64,000 nucleotides of DNA, from the NCBI RefSeq assembly GCF_014323665.1, contig NZ_JABVEB010000001.1, positions 62,001 to 126,000 on the forward strand, given 5' to 3'. The position numbers were made by a program, and so were the translations under genes. The notes beneath the pieces were generated by a model, which saw only the letters and a program-made list of their open reading frames with translations, did no database searches and was not told the origin of the DNA. Positions 15,207 to 25,763 of the stretch are shown one piece after another (position 1 is the stretch's first letter; every line of letters begins with the position of its first letter). The DNA comes from Actinomadura sp. HBU206391 (GTDB taxonomy: Bacteria; Actinomycetota; Actinomycetes; Streptosporangiales; Streptosporangiaceae).

Positions 15207-15752
15207 TCACAGAGGTGTCAGGACCATGAGGATCTCGTCTAGGTCGTCACCGGGGGCGAGGCGGAGGGCGCTGGGCCAGCGGCCGATCTCTTTCCAGCCG
15301 AGACCACCGTAGAAGTCCTCCAGGCCGACACCGGCCCGCGCGGCCAGATGGAGTTGTTCCAGGCCCATCGCATCGCGGGCGACCTGGCGGGTGTGGTTCA
15401 TGAGGGCGGACCCGATGCCACGGCCGCGGAAGGCGGTGTGTGACTGGACGTGGTAGACGGTGCCCCAGTGCGCGACCAGCGGATGGGGGTCGCGGCGGAT
15501 GTTCAGCCAGCCCGCCAGAACGCCGTCGACCAGAGCCACGACCAATCGGCTGCGCTGTGGGTGCAGGCCGGTGATGAGCTGTTCGGCCACCGGGGCGACA
15601 TCCTCGACGGTGACGGGAGGGAAGGGGAACCCCGCGGCTCCGCCGGCATTGGTCACCTTGACCCAGCAGTCGACCAGCTCGCGGGTCAGCTCGGCGTCGA
15701 TCTCATGAGGGTGGTGGATCTGACGCATATCGGGGACGTTTTTGCTGGTCAT
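15207..15752 (-). CDS. GNAT family N-acetyltransferase
   Basis: About 181 residues from the ATG at 15752 (MTSKNVPDMRQIHHPHEIDA). The acetyl-CoA site is clear at about residues 113-125 (VQSHTAFRGRGIGSALMNHT, Q/RxxGxG/A pattern). Upstream beta strands carry VVALVDGVLAGWLNIRRD. The C-terminal FYGGLGWKEIGRWPSALRLA is a usual GNAT ending. The substrate is unknown. It lies downstream of katG on the same strand but is separated by a strong hairpin. Confidence 0.82.
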   Translation of the reverse strand: MTSKNVPDMRQIHHPHEIDAELTRELVDCWVKVTNAGGAAGFPFPPVTVEDVAPVAEQLITGLHPQRSRLVVALVDGVLAGWLNIRRDPHPLVAHWGTVYHVQSHTAFRGRGIGSALMNHTRQVARDAMGLEQLHLAARAGVGLEDFYGGLGWKEIGRWPSALRLAPGDDLDEILMVLTPL

Positions 15753-15789
15753 GGCAGGGATTGCGACAGACGGCCCTGCAGGCTGAGGA

Positions 15790-15823
15790 CGTCCAGGTCG
15801 GCCCGTGCGGGCCGACCTGGACG
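15790..15823 (-). terminator. katG terminator hairpin
   Basis: A perfect 15-bp stem (CGTCCAGGTCGGCCC with its complement) and a 4-nt loop lie 7 bp after the katG stop. There is no T tract. Confidence 0.75.
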
Positions 15824-15829
15824 TGACGA

Positions 15830-18079
<2,250 letters not shown>

Positions 18080-18092
18080 TCAGAGCTTGCGC

Positions 18093-18530
18093 TCAGGAAC
18101 TTTTTGCGGTGGAGCAACCGGGGCACAGGCCCCAGTAGACGACCTCGGCCTCGTCGATCGCGAAGCCCTGATCGTTGGACGCGGTCAGGCAGGGCGCCTC
18201 GCCGACCGCGCAGTCGACATCGGCGACGACACCGCACGACCGGCACACGACGTGGTGGTGGTTGTCCCCGATGCGCCCCTCGAACCGGGCCGGGCTGCCG
18301 GCCGGTTCGATGCGGCGCACGAGTCCCGCCGCGGTGAGCGCATGGAGGGCCTCGTACACGGCTTGAAGGGAGACATGGCCCACGCGATCGCGCACCCCGG
18401 AGGCGATCGCCTCGACGCCGAGGTGGTCACCGGCACGGACGGTCTCGAGCAGTGCGACGCGGGCGGCCGTCACCCGCAGGCCGACACCGCGCAACTCCTC
18501 GGCGGTGGTCGGAATCCGGGATGCGGTCAT
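18093..18530 (-). CDS. furA: FurA-type ferric uptake/peroxide regulator
   Basis: 145 residues. The winged-helix N-terminal half contains LRVTAARVALLETVRAGDHL and HVSLQAVYEALHALTAAGLV. The metal-binding region has the NHHHVVCRSCGVVADVDC segment and a C-terminal WGLCPGC. FurA proteins repress katG and their own gene and respond to peroxide and iron. The gene is immediately upstream of katG. The AT-richer stretch at 18541-18595 just before its ATG is the expected site of the promoter and FurA operator; no perfect box was delineated. Confidence 0.93.
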   Translation of the reverse strand: MTASRIPTTAEELRGVGLRVTAARVALLETVRAGDHLGVEAIASGVRDRVGHVSLQAVYEALHALTAAGLVRRIEPAGSPARFEGRIGDNHHHVVCRSCGVVADVDCAVGEAPCLTASNDQGFAIDEAEVVYWGLCPGCSTAKSS

Positions 18531-18665
18531 GGGCCAAACCTACCCTTACAAACGCGAACGATCCAAGACAACGAATAGTCCAAGTCTAGATGCCGCGTCG
18601 GCAACGGTGGTCGGCGGCCTGGTCGAACGCCTGTACGCCTGTACGCGATGGCCGACAACGCGGAC

Positions 18666-18698
18666 GGCCCACCCACACCGGCTGGGTGTGGGTGGGCC
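18666..18698 (-). terminator. Terminator of the CE15 esterase gene
   Basis: A perfect 14-bp stem GGCCCACCCACACC/GGTGTGGGTGGGCC with a 5-nt loop starts 15 bp after the stop at 18714. Confidence 0.75.
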
Positions 18699-18713
18699 GG
18701 GGAGCGCCGGCTG

Positions 18714-20891
18714 TCAGGCGCAGGTGTATCCGGACGGAACCTCGGCATTGCCGTTCGGGCGGCTCGCCTGGAAACCGACGCTGGTGCTGGCTCCGGGGGC
18801 GAGCGTGCCGTTGTGGCCGGCGTTCCTGATGATCACGGTCTGCCCGCTGACGGTGACGGCGCCGTTCCACGAGCCGGTCAGCGTGTGCCCGGCCGGCAGC
18901 GTGAAGGTGACCGCCCATCCGGTCCTCGTCGAGGTGCCGGTGTTGGTAATGGTCAGCGGCTGGACGACGTACCCGGTGGGCCATTGGGTCTGCACGGTCG
19001 CAACGACCGTGCAGGTTCCGGTGGACGTGCCGGGCTGGGTGGTGACCTCCGCGGTGTTCGAGACCGGCGAGGTGTTGCCCGCGTCGTCCTTCGCCCTGAC
19101 CTGGTAGCGATAGGTGGTGCTCGGGGTCAGGCCGGTGTCGCCGAACGAGGTCGTGACCGAGGTGCCGACCTGGGTGAACGTGCCACCGCTCGCGCCGGGC
19201 GCGCGCAGGATGTCGTAGCCCGCGACGCCGTTGTCGTCCGTCGAGGCGGTCCAGCTCAGGTTCGTGCCCGTGGAGGTGGTGCCCGAGGCCGCCAAGCCGG
19301 CCGGGGCCGTCGGCGGCGAGGTGTCGCCACCGCCGCCGGTGGTCGTGGTGAACGTGACCGGCTGCGAGTCGGCGGACAGGTTGCCCGCGCCGTCACGCGC
19401 CCGCACGTACACCTGGTACTGGGTGTTCGCGGTCAGCCCGGTAAGGGTGATCGAGTTGGTGGTGGACTGGCCGAGTTGCGGGTCGGTGGCGCCCTGCTCG
19501 CGGTGGACGTTGTAGCCGGCCAGGCCGGAACCGCCCTGGTCGGTGGACGCGGCCCAGGTGAGCGTGGCACTGGTGGCGGTCACGTTGGACGCGGCCGGGG
19601 TGCCCGGCGTACTCGGCGGAGTGGTGTCGCTGCCGGAATCGGTGAGGGTGGGAGTCTGCCAGTCTCTCCACTCGGACAGATTGCCGAGCGCCCTGGACGA
19701 GATCCTGATCGCGCCGGGAGCATTGCCCGTCTTCAGCAGGAACTTCTGGATGTTCTGCTGCAACGGGGTCCTCCATTCAGACCTGTTGGCGCAGTGGTTA
19801 CCGTCCTGAATGTCGGACCAGTAGGTGATGTTGTCCCCCGCGCCGAGCGCCTTGTAGACCTCCGCTCCGCCCAAGGCCGCCACACTCGCCGACCTGGGAC
19901 CCAGATTGGCGATGTGCGGATTGTCCATGATGAAAAGTCCTCGCGGCGCGACCATGCCCACCATCTGGTGCGTGTCCACCGGCAGCCTGGTCGGGCTGCT
20001 CGTGAAGGAGCCGAACGCGTCGCCCAGCCACGGCTGCTCTCCGTAGGCGCTGCTCAGACTCTGGGCGCCTTCCCCCGGAATCCCGCGGAAGATGGGAACA
20101 CCAGCGCTACCCGACTCGATCGGCATGGTCAAAGCGATGCGCTGATCGAACGCACCGGTCACGAGGGCGCCCTTTCCGAACCGCGAACATCCCGTGACGC
20201 CGGTCGCATCCGCTTTGAGGATGCTGCCGTCCGACTGCTCGATGACGTCGATGATCCGGCTCACCCCCCAGCCCCAGGCGAGCAGCAGCCCTGTGCTGCT
20301 CGAGGAGCCGTAGACGCTGTAGAACGCGCCTTGTTTGTTGTTCCGTGGCGTGCCCTCTCGCCCGACCACGTAGGGGTCGTAGTTGATGACGGCGGCACCG
20401 GCCGCTCTGATGGCGGCCGTGTCGGCTCCAAGTCCTCCCAGGACGACGACGGCCGGGAAAGGTCCGGAACCACTCGGCAGTGAGACGCTCGCCGAGAAGC
20501 CGGCGCTCCTGCCGCCCTGGCTCACGTTCACCGTGATGCCGGTCCTCGAGACCGTCCCCGTGACACTCGCCGGCTTCACGGGCTTCTCGCCGTAGACGAA
20601 TTTCTCCGCCAGCCTCTTGATCTCTTCCCGTCGGCACCGCCACTCGGACTTGGCGGAGATGCGCGTACCATCCAGCTTTCTGAAGGGATCGGGGAGCCTG
20701 GAGTCGGTGGGCAGGGATCCTGCGTCGGGCAGGCCGGGCACTGCGCAGTCGGCACCCTCGTTCTCGACTCCAGCGGCCGCAGCGGCCTCGGTGGGGGCCA
20801 CCGTCACTGCGCCGGCGACCGAGAGCGTCACCGCCACGGCCAGCGCGACGACCCTCGAACGGACCTTGGAGCGGGCCAGGCTGGTGATCAC
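18714..20891 (-). CDS. Secreted glucuronoyl esterase-like CE15 enzyme with two FN3 and a CBM2
   Basis: 725 residues from a GTG at 20891, preceded by GGAGGGAG. A signal peptide (1 to about 38) has a basic start and hydrophobic core ending TEAAAAAG. The CE15 catalytic domain (about 45-420) has the nucleophile motif GCSRFGKG (S236), a nearby acidic residue in MPIESGSAG (E259) and the catalytic His in DGNHC (H366). Two fibronectin-III modules follow (about 430-515 and 525-612), then a C-terminal cellulose-binding CBM2 (about 620-725, with bracketing Cys residues and conserved Trp). Glucuronoyl esterases cleave lignin-glucuronoxylan ester links. The upstream CGAAA/TTTCG palindromes suggest hemicellulose-responsive control. 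Confidence 0.9.
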   Translation of the reverse strand: MITSLARSKVRSRVVALAVAVTLSVAGAVTVAPTEAAAAAGVENEGADCAVPGLPDAGSLPTDSRLPDPFRKLDGTRISAKSEWRCRREEIKRLAEKFVYGEKPVKPASVTGTVSRTGITVNVSQGGRSAGFSASVSLPSGSGPFPAVVVLGGLGADTAAIRAAGAAVINYDPYVVGREGTPRNNKQGAFYSVYGSSSSTGLLLAWGWGVSRIIDVIEQSDGSILKADATGVTGCSRFGKGALVTGAFDQRIALTMPIESGSAGVPIFRGIPGEGAQSLSSAYGEQPWLGDAFGSFTSSPTRLPVDTHQMVGMVAPRGLFIMDNPHIANLGPRSASVAALGGAEVYKALGAGDNITYWSDIQDGNHCANRSEWRTPLQQNIQKFLLKTGNAPGAIRISSRALGNLSEWRDWQTPTLTDSGSDTTPPSTPGTPAASNVTATSATLTWAASTDQGGSGLAGYNVHREQGATDPQLGQSTTNSITLTGLTANTQYQVYVRARDGAGNLSADSQPVTFTTTTGGGGDTSPPTAPAGLAASGTTSTGTNLSWTASTDDNGVAGYDILRAPGASGGTFTQVGTSVTTSFGDTGLTPSTTYRYQVRAKDDAGNTSPVSNTAEVTTQPGTSTGTCTVVATVQTQWPTGYVVQPLTITNTGTSTRTGWAVTFTLPAGHTLTGSWNGAVTVSGQTVIIRNAGHNGTLAPGASTSVGFQASRPNGNAEVPSGYTCA

Positions 20892-20939
20892 TAGGGCTCT
20901 CCCTCCGGCCGGGGCATTGGCGATCAGTCTGAGAATCCG

Positions 20940-20976
20940 TTCGAAACATGTCAATGCGGATATCGAAATGTTTCGA
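20940..20976. promoter_or_regulatory. Proximal CGAAA/TTTCG palindromic operator
   Basis: CGAAATGTTTCG (20964-20975) is palindromic in its arms. A further half-related TTCGAAACAT (20940-20949) is the exact reverse complement of 20968-20977. The sites lie 50-85 bp upstream of the CE15 start. They resemble LacI-type operators reported for Streptomyces xylan-degrading genes; this is recalled similarity and has not been tested here. Confidence 0.55.
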
Positions 20977-21027
20977 AGACCGCCCACAGGTCGCTTCCCT
21001 GAGCTGGAAATATGCCTAATTCTGGTA

Positions 21028-21040
21028 CCGAAACTTTCGG
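21028..21040. promoter_or_regulatory. Distal perfect palindrome CCGAAACTTTCGG
   Basis: A 13-bp perfect palindrome about 137 bp upstream of the CE15 start. It has the same CGAAA/TTTCG arms as the proximal site but a 1-bp rather than 2-bp centre. Confidence 0.55.
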
Positions 21041-21333
21041 AAACCAAACTGAAGGTAAGGCGCTTTCCAGCTCGCCCGCCCTTGATCACCAAAGGGGCTC
21101 CTCTCACGCCCGCAGGGACCCACAGGACCTTGTGCACGGAGCCGGCCATGAGAGTTCGTTCCAGCGGCTTCCGGAAATGGCCACGCCCTTGCTCCGCCGG
21201 GTCGGGCGGCGCGACCCTGCGAGGTGAGCGATGACCTCGTCCAGAACACGAGGGTCGTCACACCGGACCAGGAGCGGCAACCGGCACGCGGAGTGGCGGG
21301 CGATGCCCCGGGCGAAACGCGACGGAGAACACC

Positions 21334-22302
21334 ATGAAGGCGATCGTCCAAGACCAGTACGGCTCACCGGACGTCCTCAGGCTGGAGGACATCGACAAGC
21401 CCACCCTCAAGGACGACGAAGTGCTGGTGCGTGTGCACGCGGCCGGGCTGGATCCCAGCGTCTGGCACCTCATGACGGGCCTGCCGTACCTCGCTCGCAT
21501 GGCCTTCGGCTTGCGGAGACCCAAGTTCCGCATTCGAGGCTGGGACGTCGCGGGGCGCGTTGAGGCGGTCGGCGAGAAGGTCACCGAGTTCCAGGCGGGT
21601 GACGAGGTGTTCGGTACCTGCAACGGGTCCTTCGCCGAGTACGCGTGTGCCAGAGAGGACAAGTCCGTGCCCAAGCCGGCGAACCTCACCTTCGAGCAGG
21701 CCGCAGCCGTACCCACCTCCGCCGTCACCGCGCTGCAGGGGCTCCGCGACAAGGGACGAATACAGCCGGGGCAGAAGGTTCTGATCATCGGTGCGGCCGG
21801 GGGCGTGGGGACGTTCGCGGTGCAACTGGCCAAGGCGTTCGGGGCGGACGTCACCGGCGTGTGCAGCACGACGAAGACGGACCTGGTCCGATCGATCGGC
21901 GCGGACGACGTCATCGACTACACACGCGACGACTTCGCCGACAGCGCGCACCGCTATGACCTCATCCTCGACACCGCAGGCATGCGTTCACTGTCACATC
22001 TCCGGCGCGCCCTCACCCCCAAAGGAACTCTCGTCATCGTCGGGGGCGAAGGAGAAGGACGATGGGTGGGGGGATCGGGGCGCACTCTCAAAGCGGTCTT
22101 GCTGTCACCGTTCGTGGGTCAGAAACTGCGTGGGCTGCTCGCGGCGGCGCGCAAGAAGGACCTTCAGTTCTTGACGGAGTTCATCGAGGCCGGCAAGGTC
22201 ACGCCGGTCATCGACAGAACGTATCCGCTGAGCGAGGCCCCAGAGGCCATCCGGTATCTGGAGAAAGGCAACGCACGCGGCAAGGTCGTCATCACCATGT
22301 GA
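21334..22302 (+). CDS. NAD(P)-dependent medium-chain dehydrogenase/quinone oxidoreductase
   Basis: 322 residues. The GroES-like N-terminal domain (MKAIVQDQYGSPDVLRLEDI, GWDVAGRVEAVG) lacks the catalytic zinc ligands of alcohol dehydrogenases. The Rossmann domain carries the MDR nucleotide motif in VLIIGAAGGVGTFAVQLAKA. The end (TYPLSEAPEAIRYLEKGNAR GKVVITM) is typical of quinone oxidoreductase-like zinc-independent MDRs. It probably reduces quinones or enones with NADPH. It stands alone between the CE15 regulatory region and a sigma-factor operon. Confidence 0.88.
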   Translation: MKAIVQDQYGSPDVLRLEDIDKPTLKDDEVLVRVHAAGLDPSVWHLMTGLPYLARMAFGLRRPKFRIRGWDVAGRVEAVGEKVTEFQAGDEVFGTCNGSFAEYACAREDKSVPKPANLTFEQAAAVPTSAVTALQGLRDKGRIQPGQKVLIIGAAGGVGTFAVQLAKAFGADVTGVCSTTKTDLVRSIGADDVIDYTRDDFADSAHRYDLILDTAGMRSLSHLRRALTPKGTLVIVGGEGEGRWVGGSGRTLKAVLLSPFVGQKLRGLLAAARKKDLQFLTEFIEAGKVTPVIDRTYPLSEAPEAIRYLEKGNARGKVVITM

Positions 22303-22571
22303 GCCGCGGCCCGTAGCGCAGCCTTCTTGTGGGCTCGACTCCTCCCGTCCTGGATCAGCGGCGGCCTGGTACCTGAACTCCGCTGCTGACTTCGGCCGTC
22401 CTGCGCTGGATGTGGGGCATCCGACTACGGCATCACGTCCTGTGGTGCCTGGCCGCGAGCACCGGCGTGATCCAGAGCAGGCGGCATGGAAGACGATTCG
22501 GGCCTGCGGTGGAGTACGGGTGACCGTTGACCACTTCGCACGGAAGGAACCTGTATGACGGAGACAGTGTC
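22303..22571. other. Intergenic region before the sigma-factor operon
   Basis: No gene is seen. GGAG at 22560-22563 sits 8 bp before the chosen TTG start; an ATG at 22555-22557 is out of frame. A TTG at 22527 is an alternative start that would extend the sigma factor by 15 residues. Confidence 0.4.
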
Positions 22572-23144
22572 TTGACCGCCGATGTGGGCGAACAGGTGAC
22601 CGACGCCGAGCTCGCCGCCCGGTTCCGGCGGGACCCGGAATCGTTCACCACCGTCTACGACCGGTACATCCAGGCCATCCACCGGTACGTGGCCGGAAGG
22701 CTGGACGCGCAGGCGGCCGAGGATCTCGCGGCAGAGACGTTCTGCGTGGCGTTCGACCGGCGTGACCGGTTCGACCCCGAGCGCGGCAACCTGCGGCCCT
22801 GGCTGTTCGGTATCGCCACCATCCTGGTGGCCCGTCACCGGCGCAAAGAGGCCCGTCACTACGAGGCGCTGGCGCGCATGGGCGCCGAGCCCGCCACCGA
22901 CAGCCACGAGAACCGGGTCGTCGCCTCGGTGGCCGCCGCCCGAATGCAGCCGCAATTGGCCAAGGCCCTCGCCGCGCTGTCCCAGGGCGAGCGCGACGTC
23001 GTGCTGCTCGTCGCCCTGGGCCAGCTCAGCTATGACGAGGTGGGCGAGGCGCTCGGCATCCCCCCGGGCACGGTGGGTTCCCGGCTCAACCGTGCCCGCA
23101 CCAAGCTGCACGACGCAATCGATCAGGAGGCAGTCAATGGATGA
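22572..23144 (+). CDS. ECF-type sigma-70 factor
   Basis: About 190 residues. Sigma region 2 is clear (FTTVYDRYIQAIHRYVAGRL, AEDLAAETFCVAFDRRDRFD, NLRPWLFGIATILVARHRRK). Region 4 contains ALSQGERDVVLLVALGQLSY and the HTH EVGEALGIPPGTVGSRLNRA RTKL. It directs RNA polymerase to a specific regulon. It overlaps the next gene by 8 bp, whose product is a membrane-anchored CU044_5270 family protein, an arrangement typical of actinobacterial sigma/partner pairs. The start is uncertain (TTG 22572 or TTG 22527). Confidence 0.88.
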   Translation: MTADVGEQVTDAELAARFRRDPESFTTVYDRYIQAIHRYVAGRLDAQAAEDLAAETFCVAFDRRDRFDPERGNLRPWLFGIATILVARHRRKEARHYEALARMGAEPATDSHENRVVASVAAARMQPQLAKALAALSQGERDVVLLVALGQLSYDEVGEALGIPPGTVGSRLNRARTKLHDAIDQEAVNG

Positions 23145-24042
23145 CCTGCAGATGCTCGCCACCGCGCTGGACGCACCCGAGATGCCGCGCGAAGCGGTCG
23201 ACCGCGGCCGGCACCGGCTCCAGAACAGGATGCGCGGCCCGGTGCCCAAGCGCCGCACCGGCTGGCTGACGGCCGGTCTCAGCCTGACGGCAGCGGCCGC
23301 GGCGGCCGCGGTCGTGGTCACCTCGGGTACGACGGCGCCCCCCGCCACCCCCAACAGCCCACCCGCGACGGCCCAGCCGTCGGCCCGGCAGATCCTGCTC
23401 GTGGCGGCCACCACGGCGGAGCGGACGCCAGAGGGTTCCGGCACCTACTGGTACGTCAAGACCACGTCCACTGGCGGAAGGGCGGACAAGCCGTTCCAGT
23501 CGGAGAGCTGGACTCGGCGCGATGGCCAGACCTGGTTCAGGGGAGAGAAGTCGCAGGGCAAGGTGGTCAAGCTCGCCCTACCCACGCCGTTCCGGCTGGG
23601 CGGCCCCGATGTGAGCTTCGCGCGGCTGCAGAAGCTGCCGACCAAGCCCGACGAGTTGAAGGCGTGGATCGCCGACGCCCTGAAGCGCAGTGACGTCAGG
23701 ACCAGCGCGGGACGGCCGGACGCCGCTGTGCAGAGGCAATTGGTGTTGGACGGGCTGATCTCCCTGGTCTCGCAGCTGCCGGCCCCTCCGAAGGTCCGCG
23801 CCGCCGCCTTCCGGGCGATCGCCTCGTACCCGATCGTCAAGAGCCTCGGCGTGGTCAAGGGCGGGCAGGGACTACTGATCCCCTCTCATCAAGGACAGCA
23901 GGCGAGACTGGTCGTCGACACGGCGACCTCGCGGGTGCACGACACGAACTTCTACGTCACCGCCGACGGATCCCAGGCCTGGCTGCCGAGCGACCGCAGT
24001 GCGACGGTCGTCGCCGAGTGGACGAACCTGCTGCCCGACTAG
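23137..24042 (+). CDS. CU044_5270 family protein, probable membrane partner of the sigma factor
   Basis: 301 residues from ATG 23137 with AGGAGG six bases upstream. It has a short cytoplasmic N-terminus (DDLQMLATALDAPEMPREAV), one membrane helix (residues about 46-64, GWLTAGLSLTAAAAAAAVVV), a Pro/Ala linker and an extracytoplasmic beta-rich domain (GTYWYVKTTSTGG, QTWFRGEK, LLIPSHQGQQARLVVDTATS). These proteins are regularly encoded with ECF sigma factors in actinobacteria. An anti-sigma or sensor role is inferred from coupling. Confidence 0.8.
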   Translation: MDDLQMLATALDAPEMPREAVDRGRHRLQNRMRGPVPKRRTGWLTAGLSLTAAAAAAAVVVTSGTTAPPATPNSPPATAQPSARQILLVAATTAERTPEGSGTYWYVKTTSTGGRADKPFQSESWTRRDGQTWFRGEKSQGKVVKLALPTPFRLGGPDVSFARLQKLPTKPDELKAWIADALKRSDVRTSAGRPDAAVQRQLVLDGLISLVSQLPAPPKVRAAAFRAIASYPIVKSLGVVKGGQGLLIPSHQGQQARLVVDTATSRVHDTNFYVTADGSQAWLPSDRSATVVAEWTNLLPD

Positions 24043-24588
24043 GCCGCGCGGCACCGCGCCGCCGGGTCGGTGAAGACCCGTCTCGCGATCGGTGCACGCC
24101 GAGGAGTGACGTGTGACGCGTACCGGAACGGATGCGCGATCACTGGTGGCGGCGGCCGGCGTACGGCGGGGCCGCCGCCACGGGTCCGGCACGTCCTCGC
24201 CGACGACCGGGGACGGATGCACACCGACATCCACGGCCCGGCGAGTGCCCGGGGAATGACGTCATCGGGCCATTCAGCACGGTGCTCGACGCCGTCGGGG
24301 CGGAACCCGACTCCGAGTACCGAACGGCGATCGAACCCGAACTGCAGCTCGCCCTCACGTTCGGCCGGCCCATCGCGACGCCGGACCCGGAGTCGATGCC
24401 CACCACGACGAGTGACGCCCCCTCGACCTGACCGCAGGTCTGCGCCTTGCGACACACCCGTTGAATGCCGGTCCGTCCTCGCTGCCACCGGTCTATGTTG
24501 GCAAGCCGGAGAAACGCGGTTCGCCCCGCTGCTGCGGCTCTGTCCGCATGGGTGAAGCAGGCCGCGCTCGGAGGAGGAGGACGACGAC
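24043..24588. other. 546-bp gap, no confident gene
   Basis: Open frames exist because of high GC, but none has a recognisable family. The weakly protein-like FSTVLDAVGAEPDSEYRTAI (around 24270-24340) could be a remnant. The last 20 bases hold a strong ribosome site GGAGGAGGAGG (24570-24580) for the next gene. Confidence 0.4.
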
Positions 24589-24780
24589 GTGTCAGCCAAG
24601 GACGTGTGGGAATACGGGATCGACACCGGCGACGGTGGCAAGAAGTGGCGGGCCGGGGCGGTTCTCGGCCACCTCGAGAAGGCCCAGGACGAGACCAACG
24701 CGATGCTCAAGGAAACGCTCGAACGGCTCGCCGGTCTCGAGGCGCGCCTGGCCGAGCTCGAAAGAAGGGCGGAAACGTGA
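24589..24780 (+). CDS. Small coiled-coil protein
   Basis: 63 residues from GTG 24589 with GGAGGAGGAGG eight bases upstream. The N-terminal half (MSAKDVWEYGIDTGDGGKKW) is followed by a heptad-like amphipathic helix from residue 28 to the end (AQDETNAMLKETLERLAGLE ARLAELERRAE). It probably oligomerises. It is 79 bp upstream of the HslV-like peptidase on the same strand, so they may be co-transcribed. The family name is unknown to me. Confidence 0.7.
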   Translation: MSAKDVWEYGIDTGDGGKKWRAGAVLGHLEKAQDETNAMLKETLERLAGLEARLAELERRAET

Positions 24781-24859
24781 AGAAGGCCATGGGCGTCCGG
24801 CCGGCCCGGCTTCTCCTGCCGGGCGCGTGGCCGGGCCGTCCCCTCGGGCCAGCGTCGTC

Positions 24860-25408
24860 ATGACCGCGATCGTCGGCCTCGTTCACGAGGGCGTCGTCCA
24901 CATCGGCGGCGACTCGGCCGGAGTCGCGGGGTGGTCCCTCACCGTTCGCGCCGACTCCAAGGTGTTCACCAACGGCCCGTACGTCATGGGCTTCACCACC
25001 AGCTTCCGGATGGGCCAGCTCCTGCGCTACGCCCTCCATGCCCCACATCCCGAGGGTGACCTCGAGAGGTTCATGGCCACCACGTTCGTCGACGCCGTCC
25101 GCAAGTGCCTGAAAGAGGGCGGGTGGGCCAAGAAGGACTCCGAGCGCGAGGAGGGCGGCGACTTCCTCGTCGGGGTCAACGGTCGCCTGTTCTGTGTCGA
25201 ATCGGACTACCAGGTCGGCGAAGCGGCCGACGGATACGCGGCCATCGGCTGCGGCGAGGAACTCGCCCTCGGTGCCCTGTACGCGACCGCGCGATCCCGC
25301 ATGGCTCCGAAGAAGCGGCTCAAACTGGCGCTCGAGGCGGCCGAGCGTTTCAGCGCCGGGGTGCGCGGGCCGTTCGCGTACGTGAGCAGGAAGGCCGAGA
25401 CCACCTGA
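24860..25408 (+). CDS. Stand-alone HslV/proteasome-fold Ntn-hydrolase
   Basis: 182 residues starting MTAIVGLVHEGVVHIGGDSA. If Met1 is removed, Thr1, Asp17 (GGD) and Lys33 (ADSKVF) fall exactly at the proteasome-beta/HslV catalytic positions. Further HslV-like elements are VMGFTTSFRMGQLLRYAL and AIGCGEELALGALYATARS. It is therefore probably an N-terminal-threonine peptidase or amidase. No HslU or other ATPase is nearby; the only linked gene is the small coiled-coil protein upstream. Its length matches HslV. No clear Shine-Dalgarno precedes the ATG, and the start is chosen because it exposes Thr. Confidence 0.8.
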   Translation: MTAIVGLVHEGVVHIGGDSAGVAGWSLTVRADSKVFTNGPYVMGFTTSFRMGQLLRYALHAPHPEGDLERFMATTFVDAVRKCLKEGGWAKKDSEREEGGDFLVGVNGRLFCVESDYQVGEAADGYAAIGCGEELALGALYATARSRMAPKKRLKLALEAAERFSAGVRGPFAYVSRKAETT

Positions 25409-25431
25409 CCGGACGCGTCACCGAAGACGAC

Positions 25432-25467
25432 GGCGGTCCCCGAACCTCTGTGAGGACGGGGACCGCC
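25432..25467 (+). terminator. Terminator after the HslV-like gene
   Basis: An 11-bp perfect stem GGCGGTCCCCG/CGGGGACCGCC with a 14-nt loop, 24 bp after the stop codon. Confidence 0.7.
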
Positions 25468-25763
25468 ACGGCCGACATCCGTTTCCATCTCCAAGGAGGC
25501 ATCGGCTAGGCCGACCCTATCCCCAGACGCGCGAAACCTTCGTCACCAGCGACGACGTGTCGCTCATCGCGGCGAGCCCGGCCGGTCAGCGCCTGCGCCG
25601 GCCGGCATGGAACATCGCGGCGCCGGTCAGGACGAACAGACCGGCGGAGATCATCAGGGTCACGCTCGTGCCCCATCCGCCACACCGCCCTGTGGATCAG
25701 TGCATCCCTCCCGGCGCCGCCTGCCGGGGGGCGATAGCGGAGGTATAGGCGGGACCAGGAACA
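25468..25763. other. Gap before carbonic anhydrase, possible membrane-tail remnant
   Basis: On the minus strand around 25590-25680 a short reading SVTLMISAGLFVLTGAAMFH followed by AGRRRR and a stop looks like a C-terminal membrane anchor with a basic end. No start or body is present, so it is at most a remnant. Confidence 0.35.

Noticed and set aside
18648-20483. 611-codon plus-strand open frame
   Set aside because: It lies opposite the CE15 gene, is Arg/Gly-rich nonsense, and katG-quality homology exists only on the minus strand.
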